A stretch of DNA of 64,000 nucleotides, taken from the NCBI GenBank assembly GCA_964631605.1, contig CAZVYG010000001.1, positions 1-64,000 of the forward strand. The letters run 5' to 3'. The translations under genes and the position numbers were made by a program. This DNA is from JARKQH01 sp964631605. GTDB lineage: Bacteria; Verrucomicrobiota; Verrucomicrobiia; Limisphaerales; UBA8199. How positions within the stretch are numbered: the first letter of the stretch is position 1; every line of letters begins with the position of its first letter. This document shows, piece after piece, positions 55,138 through 62,204 of this stretch. The notes beneath the pieces are model-generated. The model saw only the letters and a program-made list of their open reading frames with translations, was not told where the DNA came from and searched no databases.

Positions 55138-56538
55138 GTGAACCACGACGCGCCGGCCACTCAGCCCCACCTGATCCGCCGTTTCGGATTGTTCCAGGCC
55201 ACGGCGCTGAACATGTCCAATATGATCGGGATCGGGCCGTTCATCACCATTCCGGCGCTGATGTCCACGATCAACGGCGGCGGCCCCCAATGCATGCTCG
55301 GCTGGGTGGTCGCCCTGCTGATCACGCTGCCGGACGGCTTGATCTGGGCCGAGCTCGGCGCGGCCATGCCCCGGGCCGGCGGCACCTACGCCTACCTGCG
55401 CGAGGGATTCGGACCACACACCTGGGGCCGCTTGATGGCGTTCCTGTTCATCTGGCAGTTCATCCTCAGCGGCCCGATGGAGATCGGGTCGGGGTTCATC
55501 GGCCTGAAGCAGTATCTGAGCTTCCTGTGGAGCGACGCCTCGCCCGCGACGCTTCATTGGGCGATTCTCGGCCTCGGCCTGCTGTTACTGGTTCTGCTGT
55601 ACCGCCAGATCGGCTCGATCGGGAAGATCACGGTCAGCCTGTGGGTCGGCACGATGCTGACCGTCGCCGCGGTCATCTTCAGCGGCGCCGGCCATTTCGA
55701 CGCCAAAGTCGCGTTCGATTTCCCGCCGGGAGCTTTCGATTTTTCGCTGGGCTTCGTGATGGGTCTCGGGGCCGCCGCCCGCATCGGTGTCTATGATTAC
55801 CTCGGTTACTACGACATTTGCTACATTGGCGAGGAGGTTCGCGACCCCGGCCGGGTCATCCCCCGTTCCATCCTCCTCAGCCTGGTGGCGGTGGCCGCCA
55901 TCTACCTGGCCATGAACCTGGCCCTCATCGGCGTGGTGCCCTGGCGCACCTTCGCACCGGTGCCGGCGACCGGTCCGGCCCCCATCGCCTCCATCTTTAT
56001 GGAAACAATTTGGGGCAAAGGCGCCGCCACCGTCTTCACGCTGATGATCCTCTGGACGGCGTTCGCTTCCATTTTCGCTCTGACGCTGGGCTACTCGCGC
56101 GTCCCTTACGCCGCCGCCCGCGACGGCTATTTCTTCTCCGTTTTCGCCCGGCTCCATCCCACCAAGAATTTTCCGCACGTCTCGCTGGTGTTTATCGTTG
56201 TCCTCTCCCTGGTTTTCAGCTTCGTCAGTCTCACCACCCTGATTGATGCCCTGATCACCATGCGCATCCTCGTTCAATTTGTCGGGCAGGCCGGCGCGGT
56301 CATCCTGTTGCGGCGGCTGCAGCCCGACCGGGTGCTGCCTTTCAAGATGTGGCTATATCCGCTGCCGGCCTTGCTGGCGCTGGCGGGCTGGATTTTCCTG
56401 TTTTGGACCACGGACACCCGGCTCAAGGTGGGGTCCTTTATCGCCCTGGCTTTGGGCGTGGTGCTGTTCCTCGTTTGGAGCCGACACACCCGCCGCTGGC
56501 CCTTCGCCCGACCCGACGCCGCGACAACGTGCCCTTGA
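55138..56538 (+). CDS. APC-family amino acid/amine permease
   Basis: 466 residues from a GTG at 55138 (VNHDAPATQPHLIRRFGLFQ). About twelve membrane segments are seen. The first helix break GIGPFITIPALM, the helix 3-4 region WAELGAAMPRAGGTYAYLRE and the helix 8 loop (SRVPYAAARDGYFF) are typical of the APC superfamily. Members carry amino acids or polyamines across the inner membrane with protons or by exchange. The helix 6 segment is YDYLGYYDICYIGEEVRDPG. The upstream AraC gene is the likely regulator. Confidence 0.87.
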   Translation: MNHDAPATQPHLIRRFGLFQATALNMSNMIGIGPFITIPALMSTINGGGPQCMLGWVVALLITLPDGLIWAELGAAMPRAGGTYAYLREGFGPHTWGRLMAFLFIWQFILSGPMEIGSGFIGLKQYLSFLWSDASPATLHWAILGLGLLLLVLLYRQIGSIGKITVSLWVGTMLTVAAVIFSGAGHFDAKVAFDFPPGAFDFSLGFVMGLGAAARIGVYDYLGYYDICYIGEEVRDPGRVIPRSILLSLVAVAAIYLAMNLALIGVVPWRTFAPVPATGPAPIASIFMETIWGKGAATVFTLMILWTAFASIFALTLGYSRVPYAAARDGYFFSVFARLHPTKNFPHVSLVFIVVLSLVFSFVSLTTLIDALITMRILVQFVGQAGAVILLRRLQPDRVLPFKMWLYPLPALLALAGWIFLFWTTDTRLKVGSFIALALGVVLFLVWSRHTRRWPFARPDAATTCP

Positions 56539-56673
56539 AGGGGTGGGGCGGACATGGCAGGCTGAAGTTGTCGAGAGCAACCGCGCGGGCTCGGCCGAGG
56601 GCTGCGGGGATTGGCGCGGGCTCGTGGAACTGATCAAGCCGGCCGTGGCGCCGGCCGTGTTGAACCCATTCGC

Positions 56674-57417
56674 ATGACTGTTGGTTTGCCGCCGAACCAG
56701 CCCACGCCCGAGACCGGCGTGCGCCTGGTGTTGTTTGATGTTGACGGGACGCTGATCCGGACCGGCGGCGCCGGCGTGCGGGCTTTCGGCAAGGTGTTTG
56801 CCACTGAATTCGGGCAACTGGACGGCTTCGAGAAGCTGAAATTCGCGGGCCGGACCGACCGCAGCCTGGTGCGCGAGTTCTTCGGGTTTCACAACATTCC
56901 GGCGACGCCGGAGAACTTTGGGCGTTTTTTCGACAGCTACGTGTTTTGGCTGGATCACCTGTTGGAGGATGCGCGGATCGAAATTTGCGCCGGGGTGCTA
57001 GAGTTCATTCGAGGGCTTCAGGAACTGCGGCGGCCGCCCTTGCTTGGTCTGCTTACGGGCAACATCCGGCTCGGGGCGGAGATCAAGCTGCGGCGGGTGG
57101 GCCTCTGGGACTGGTTCACCACGGGGGCGTTCGCCGACGACGCCGAGGACCGCGGCGAGATTGCGGCAATTGCGCGGGAGCGCGGCAGCCGGCTGTTAGG
57201 CGAACCGTTGCGGCCTGAGCAAGTGCTCGTCGTGGGAGATACCGCACTGGATATTCGCTGCGCGCGGGCGATCAACGCCCGGGTCCTGGCCGTGGCCACC
57301 GGCGGCGCCACCCTGGAAGAGTTGCGACAGCACCAGCCGGATTGGGCGGTGCCCAACCTGACTCAAATCCAGCCCTCGACCGTCGTGCAACCCGCGGGTG
57401 ATGTTCCGGCGGCGTGA
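56674..57417 (+). CDS. HAD-family phosphatase
   Basis: 247 residues from the ATG at 56674. HAD motif I is LVLFDVDGTLIRTGG (nucleophile Asp in FDVDGT), followed by a helical cap (FAGRTDRSLVREFF). Motif II is LLTGN with the Thr. Motif IV is VLVVGDTALDIRCA. It resembles phosphoglycolate phosphatase and related sugar-phosphate phosphatases, but the substrate is not given by the motifs. It reads toward the fmdB-like gene on the other strand. Confidence 0.87.
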   Translation: MTVGLPPNQPTPETGVRLVLFDVDGTLIRTGGAGVRAFGKVFATEFGQLDGFEKLKFAGRTDRSLVREFFGFHNIPATPENFGRFFDSYVFWLDHLLEDARIEICAGVLEFIRGLQELRRPPLLGLLTGNIRLGAEIKLRRVGLWDWFTTGAFADDAEDRGEIAAIARERGSRLLGEPLRPEQVLVVGDTALDIRCARAINARVLAVATGGATLEELRQHQPDWAVPNLTQIQPSTVVQPAGDVPAA

Positions 57418-57510
57418 AGGTCCTGTGAGCGGGTCTTGGGACACAGGAACCCACTTTCCGCCCAACACGCCGCTGCAAGACCGCGGCCGGGCGGGCTATT
57501 GGGAAAACGG

Positions 57511-57747
57511 TTAATGGCGATGAGACCCGCCCCCGCAGCAGCAGCCGCAACCGCCGCCATTGCCCATGGCGCAGGCCGGGGCGTCGCCGCCGCCCGAGTT
57601 CGCCGTTGTGGAGGCGAACACCGACAGCTTTTTTGACAGGCGGGTCGAGCCGCAATGGGGGCATTGGGTGCCTTCCCAATTGCTGCTGCGCACCAGCAAT
57701 TCGCTGTCTCTTTCGCATTGCTCGCAATGAAACTCGTAAATCGGCAT
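57511..57747 (-). CDS. FmdB-family zinc ribbon protein, copy 1
   Basis: 78 residues from the ATG at 57747. It begins MPIYEFHCEQCERDSELLV and has CEQC and CPHC knuckles about 22 residues apart, then SKKLSVFAST, then a Gly/Cys-rich tail (GNGGGCGCCCGGGSHRH). The FmdB/YhaP-type zinc ribbon was named from a putative regulatory gene in methylotrophs; the function is not settled. A second copy at 61893 differs at only three of 78 residues. Confidence 0.88.
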   Translation of the reverse strand: MPIYEFHCEQCERDSELLVRSSNWEGTQCPHCGSTRLSKKLSVFASTTANSGGGDAPACAMGNGGGCGCCCGGGSHRH

Positions 57748-57765
57748 GGGACAACGATAGCGCAC
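57511..57765. repeat. Direct repeat containing fmdB-like copy 1
   Basis: The gene and its first 18 upstream bases match 61893-62147 closely, with the same orientation and a 4382-bp offset. Similarity stops after GATAGCGCAC. Confidence 0.85.
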
Positions 57766-58075
57766 TTTGTATTTGAGGCAACTCGCCCGCAAATCTCCAG
57801 GTTGCTATCTTCTCGATTCGCTGCTAAAAATCAGGCTGTAGTCGAGGCAGAGTATGCAAACGAACAACCAACAAATTACGGTAGCTCTGCCTATCGGTTT
57901 CTCTCGGAAACAGCCACATCGGGACAGATACCGGACAAAGCCAGTCGCGCCGAGCAATCGGCGTGGCCCGTGTGTTTTTCTGGTAGGGCGCGTGGCTGTG
58001 CCGCGAGAGAAAGTGCGCGGCTCTGCGACCCTTCTCTTCCGGGGAAACCAGCCAAGGCAGCCGGGAAGGGCGGTC
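57766..58075 (+). other. Upstream region of the clan-CD-like gene
   Basis: 310 bases. An open frame (from 57854) runs into the following gene, but its residues before the GTG at 58076 lack protein-like character. No promoter or RNA is recognised. Confidence 0.4.
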
Positions 58076-60043
58076 GTGAAAAGATCCAGACAAGTATTCG
58101 AACTGGTGGCGGTCACGGCGGTGATTCTGTCCGGAGTCATTCAGACGGCTCTCGCTCAGACGCCACCGCTCCTGCAAATAAACTCAAACACTGGAAATAG
58201 GGTCTCGGTTCAGTGGACTAGCCAGGTGGAAACCAACTACCAACTGCTGTTCACGGAAAATATCGACGTCTTCTCGCTGTGGACGCCTGTAGGTGGTGCG
58301 TTGGTCGCGACGAACACAACCACAGCGGTTACGGTGTCCAACGTCACGGCGAGTGGGTTCTTCAAAGTGGGCGTCGTGAATGAGTTCTACGGGCTGCCCA
58401 CTGCCCGCATCTGTTCGCCGGGGAACGGCTCGACCGTCAGCGACGTAATTACAGTGGTGGTGGGCGCGCAAGACGACAGCCGGTTGAGCGCGGTGGATCT
58501 GTTTCTGGATGATGTACCCGTTGGAACGCTCACCGAGGGCGACTTGAACTTCATCGTGGACACGACGCATTTTGCCAACGGAACGCACACGCTCGTGGCG
58601 CGGGCGCAAGACAACGCAGGAATCCCGTACCTTGGAGGCGTAGAGAACAACCTGGTCGTCGCGAACGAGACTTACTCAACCCCGATCACGCTGGACTTCC
58701 AAAACCCAGTTCGTTGGCCCGAGGCGGAAACGCTTTTCGAGAGCTTCGTCCCCATCAACGTGGAGTCCGACATTTTCCCCGCTGAGTGGACAGTAGTTGT
58801 GGAGGATTCAACTGGATCGGGCGTAAAAATGTTCTCGGGTTCTACTGCGGACGGAATCATTGAGACAAGCTGGGACGGAACGGATGCGAATAACAACCCT
58901 GTCGAACCGGACGCGGCCTACAAGATCACCGTCATTGTCAATGCTTCGTCCTTCTCGATGCAGTCCAGTTCGTCTTTGCAGGCCAGCGGTCTGTCAGGCT
59001 TGATGAAGTCTGGAGTCAACCGATACGGGATGATGGACTACCAGATTGAGGAAAAAGTGCCCGACCCGTCCGCCGGCTATTACGAAGCCTTCGAGTGGTA
59101 TTTCAAGCTGACGGAAAAGGAGAAAGCGGAGTGTCCACCGATTCCCCCTGCGCCGCCCAAGCCGGAGAAAGAAACGGTGATGCGGAAACTCCCGCTCTCG
59201 GAAATCCTGCTCCGTCAAACTGCGGCATCGGGTCAGGACAATCAGTTGGATGGGCCGAGCGGCCCGGAGTCGAGCGGGAGCGGCTCGACCAGAACCGTCG
59301 TTTGGAGGGAGCGCGCATGGTCCAGCGGCAAAACGCTGGTTGCCCGGCAACGGTATCGTTCTGCGTTGGTGGGGGCTACGTTTAATGCCACTTTAGGCAC
59401 TCGCTTGAGCCAGGTGGTGCTGCTGCTCACAGCGGCGGCGGATGAGCTTGGGAATTCGCGCGCGGTTCACAACAACACCGTGTTCGTTGTCCCCGATCAT
59501 GGCGGGTACGGTGTGATTACGAACGACCTCGCGCTGTCGGATATCCGCGCCTTCTATTATCACGGCCATGCGAACGGCAACGGGTTCGGATTTAGCGAGT
59601 TGACTCCGAACGACGGCGTTATTGCCCGCCGATTGCAATCGACGCTCGGCAATCTCTACCTGCCAAGGAGTGCCACGAACCAAGCCGTCTATCAGTTTCG
59701 GAAGCCCTTTTCGTTCGTATTTATAGACGGCTGCCTGTCGGCGACGGGTGAACTCCCGGAAGCGTTTGGAATTCCGAGAGCGATCAGAGCGACCAGCTAC
59801 GCGACTTACGGCAACCGGAAGCCGCGGGCGTATATGGGCTGGGGCAGCACAACGCAGAACAGCATTGCCAACACCGACTTCCTGAACTGGACGTTCAGGT
59901 TCTGGCAGGAATGGTTAAACGATCCCGACTATGACCGCACACTGGGTCAGGCCCTTGATGCTGCTTACGATGCCTACCCGGATATTCGCAACCGCGCTCC
60001 GTTGTTGGTTTATGGTGCTCAAACGCTACGGTGGAGGGACTGA
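58076..60043 (+). CDS. Secreted multidomain protein with a putative clan CD cysteine peptidase domain
   Basis: 655 residues from a GTG at 58076, placed just before a signal peptide (FELVAVTAVILSGVIQTALA). Residues of about 30-95 are a Verrucomicrobia-type beta domain ending FFKVGVV, about 100-180 an Ig-like domain (SPGNGSTVSDVITVVVGAQD), and about 200-290 a FlgD-like Ig domain (IETSWDGTDANNNPVEPDAA). After a Pro/Glu-rich linker comes a domain with IRAFYYHGHANGNGF (His496) and FSFVFIDGCLSATGE (Cys553). A strand ending in HGH and a second ending in DGC, 55 residues later, is the pattern of caspase, gingipain and CHAT folds. The start of the next gene overlaps the stop by one base. The family assignment is inferred from these two motifs only. 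Confidence 0.6.
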   Translation: MKRSRQVFELVAVTAVILSGVIQTALAQTPPLLQINSNTGNRVSVQWTSQVETNYQLLFTENIDVFSLWTPVGGALVATNTTTAVTVSNVTASGFFKVGVVNEFYGLPTARICSPGNGSTVSDVITVVVGAQDDSRLSAVDLFLDDVPVGTLTEGDLNFIVDTTHFANGTHTLVARAQDNAGIPYLGGVENNLVVANETYSTPITLDFQNPVRWPEAETLFESFVPINVESDIFPAEWTVVVEDSTGSGVKMFSGSTADGIIETSWDGTDANNNPVEPDAAYKITVIVNASSFSMQSSSSLQASGLSGLMKSGVNRYGMMDYQIEEKVPDPSAGYYEAFEWYFKLTEKEKAECPPIPPAPPKPEKETVMRKLPLSEILLRQTAASGQDNQLDGPSGPESSGSGSTRTVVWRERAWSSGKTLVARQRYRSALVGATFNATLGTRLSQVVLLLTAAADELGNSRAVHNNTVFVVPDHGGYGVITNDLALSDIRAFYYHGHANGNGFGFSELTPNDGVIARRLQSTLGNLYLPRSATNQAVYQFRKPFSFVFIDGCLSATGELPEAFGIPRAIRATSYATYGNRKPRAYMGWGSTTQNSIANTDFLNWTFRFWQEWLNDPDYDRTLGQALDAAYDAYPDIRNRAPLLVYGAQTLRWRD

Positions 60044-60738
60044 TGAAGCGCCTTCTATTCCTCTCCCTGTCGTTTGGTGCGGTTCTCAGCCTTGCCGGCG
60101 GGGAGAGGGAAGTTAACTATCTCGAAAGCAGGATGATTCCTTTCGCGCGTGAATTCATCAAGAGGAACGGATTGCCGTATGGCACGAATTTTGGGGCGGA
60201 TAAAATTCTCCGCTACAAAGTGGAATTCCTGACGAACCGGTCTGCCCCGTTCGTGATGTCCAGCATGCGGATCGAAAAACAGTACGCTTTCGACTTCCGA
60301 GATGATAATGGTACGATGGAGGTGCGGTCGTTTTGGGATGCCTCTGTGCGAACATACTATGACCTCAGTGCCGCACCGAAGGAGAAAATCCAAGCTGTGC
60401 GGGCGATCAATCTCAGAAACAAATTGAACGACCAGACCGCGCTCGCACTTGCCAAGAAGTATTTTCGGCTTCAAGGGCACAAAGAGGAAAACTTCCATCC
60501 CGTCGAATTTCGCCAGTTGAGTTGGGCGATGAAAGGCGACCCGGATTACGTGCCGCTCCCGTTCTACGAAGCAGTCTGGTATCGCAAAGACGTGAAGGAA
60601 ACCGAAAGGGATGAAGGCATCGCCAGACTTCCCCATGTGCGAATCGAAGTTTCAGGCGTGACCTCAAACCTGGTGTCTTATTCCAAACTGCACATGCCTA
60701 TTGGCGCTGATTTTGAGGCAGCCAATTCCCAGAAGTAA
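60043..60738 (+). CDS. Secreted hypothetical partner of the clan-CD-like protein
   Basis: 231 residues from the ATG at 60043, which shares its A with the upstream TGA, so translation is probably coupled. A signal peptide is seen (LLFLSLSFGAVLSLAGG). The rest is charged alpha/beta with no family I recognise (YLESRMIPFAREFIKRNGLP, INLRNKLNDQTALALAKKYF, LPFYEAVWYRKD). Two stretches, about 20-100 and 115-215, could be repeats of a PepSY-like unit, but this is weak. Coupled secretion with a putative peptidase suggests an inhibitor, prodomain-like chaperone or substrate (inference). Confidence 0.65.
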   Translation: MKRLLFLSLSFGAVLSLAGGEREVNYLESRMIPFAREFIKRNGLPYGTNFGADKILRYKVEFLTNRSAPFVMSSMRIEKQYAFDFRDDNGTMEVRSFWDASVRTYYDLSAAPKEKIQAVRAINLRNKLNDQTALALAKKYFRLQGHKEENFHPVEFRQLSWAMKGDPDYVPLPFYEAVWYRKDVKETERDEGIARLPHVRIEVSGVTSNLVSYSKLHMPIGADFEAANSQK

Positions 60739-60762
60739 CACCCACCAAGCCACCATCCGGGT

Positions 60763-60787
60763 TTGCGGGCGGGGGTGCGTCCCGCAA
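60763..60787 (+). terminator. Hairpin after the partner gene
   Basis: TTGCGGG (60763-60769) pairs with CCCGCAA (60781-60787), 24 nt after the stop. No T-run follows, so this is a weak candidate. Confidence 0.3.
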
Positions 60788-60892
60788 GGGGTAGGTCGGC
60801 CCACAGGCATTTGACCTAAAGCACCTCTTGTCACTGAATGACTTGTGCGTGAAAAAATCTGACAACTGGCAAAACGTGCGAAGGTTCGGCTA

Positions 60893-61893
60893 GAGCAAAT
60901 TAAATAAAACTGTAGCCGCAATGGGCAAGCCAGTTTCTGGCATCCTGCGCTGTGACGCTGGCCAAGGCTGTTGCCACTGCCTGGTTTAAGGCCGATGGTG
61001 TGCGTGCCTCCGCGCGGCGCAGGGATGTTTTGACTTTGCTCCACATCATCTCGATGGGATTGAGGTCTGGGGAGTAGGCCGGCAAGAACTCAACTTGGGC
61101 TCCCCGCGCTCTGATGAGTTCCAGAGTGCCATCGCTTTTATGCGGCGAGAGGTTGTCCAGGACCACTACATCACCGCGGCGCAAGGTGGGAGCCAACACA
61201 TCTTGAACGTAAGCCCGGAAGACTTCCCTGTCGGTCGGCCCGTCAATGGTCATGCAAGCCGTGGTCCCATCCACGCGTATGGAGCTGATCATGGTAGTCG
61301 TCTCCCAGTGCCCTTGGGGATTGGCGGCATGCACTCGTTTTCCCCGCTGGGCACGGCCCCGCAAGCGGGTCAGGTTGGTCTTGGCACCCGATTCATCTAA
61401 AAAGATTAACTTGGCGGGGTCGAAGCTGGGTTGTTCCTTGCGCCAGGCCCGCCGCGCCTTGGCAATGTCCGCACGATCCTGCTCGCTGGCCCGGAGTGTC
61501 TTTTTTTATATGTCAGGCCCATCCCGGCCAAGGCGTAGTGAATGGCGGGCAAGGAACAATCCAAGGCCACTGCCTGGCGCAGTTCTTTCAAGGTCATATC
61601 GGGCTTTTTATCCAGCAGGCACCGCAGTTTCTGACGATGAGCCTCCAGGATCACCGGTTTGCGCCCGGAATAATGGTGACGCGGCGCAATTTCCCCGGTG
61701 TGCCGCCGTTGCTGGAGCAACTTCTTGACCATACCCAGAGAAACCCGGTAGCGCTCGGCAATCTCTTCACGGGTGCCTTCCTCCTGGTCGTAGGAATCTA
61801 ATATCCGTTGCCGCAGGTCCAGCGATAAGGTGGCCATGCACCATACCATAATACCTTCTGCGAGCATCGGCTACAGTTTTATTTAATATGCTC
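60893..61893 (-). mobile_element. IS630-family insertion sequence, complete
   Basis: A 1001-bp element. Its terminal inverted repeats of 26 bases (60893-60918 and 61868-61893) begin GAGCA and end TGTAGCCG and differ at one position. A TA dinucleotide flanks each end (60891-60892 and 61894-61895), the target duplication expected of IS630/Tc1-mariner elements. It carries one transposase split in two frames. The right end lies in the last codon of the second fmdB-like gene. The element looks recent because both ends and the coding frames are intact. Confidence 0.9.
60900..61834 (-). CDS. IS630 transposase, two frames joined by frameshift
   Basis: The first frame (from ATG 61834) encodes the helix-turn-helix part (LSLDLRQRILDSYDQEEGTR, YRVSLGMVKKLLQQRRHTGE, GRKPVILEAHRQKLRCLLDK) up to LTYKK. 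The second carries the DDE domain: KLIFLDESGAKTNLTRLRG with the first Asp, VVLDNLSPHKSDGTLELI with the second, and DLNPIEMMWSKVKTSLRRA with the Glu. They join by a -1 shift on the seven-A run at 61501-61507 (read on the minus strand), which restores KTLRASEQDRADIAKARRAW. Programmed frameshifting is known in several IS630 members. The protein cuts and pastes the element at TA sites. Confidence 0.87.
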
Positions 61894-62129
61894 TAATGAC
61901 GATGCGACCCGCCACCACAGCAGCAACCGCATCCGCCGCCATTGCCCATGCCGCACGCCGGGGCGTCGCCGCCGCCCGAGTTCGCCGTGGTGGAGGCGAA
62001 CACCGACAGCTTTTTTGTCAGGCGGGTCGAGCCGCAATGGGGGCATTGGGTGCCCTCCCACTGGCTGCTGCGCACCAGCAGCTCGCTGTCCCTTTCGCAT
62101 TGCTCACAATGAAACTCGTAAATCGGCAT
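61893..62129 (-). CDS. FmdB-family zinc ribbon protein, copy 2
   Basis: 78 residues from the ATG at 62129. It is identical to the 57511 copy except for Asn/Gln, Ser/Thr and Ala/Gly changes. The IS630 element abuts its 3' end: the TAG stop is made of the TA target duplication and the first base of the element, where copy 1 has TAA. The reading frame is therefore kept intact after the insertion. Confidence 0.88.
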   Translation of the reverse strand: MPIYEFHCEQCERDSELLVRSSQWEGTQCPHCGSTRLTKKLSVFASTTANSGGGDAPACGMGNGGGCGCCCGGGSHRH

Positions 62130-62147
62130 GGGACAAGGATAGCGCAC
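61893..62147. repeat. Direct repeat containing fmdB-like copy 2
   Basis: Second copy of the 57511-57765 block. Between the two copies lie the clan-CD-like pair and the IS element. The two blocks have diverged by scattered substitutions, so the duplication is older than the 276-bp repeat at 32.6/33.3 kb. Confidence 0.85.
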
Positions 62148-62204
62148 CGCCCGAAAATCTCAAGCCGGGCCTGGACGCCCAGGGACGAGGGGTCGCCGCC
62201 GAGG

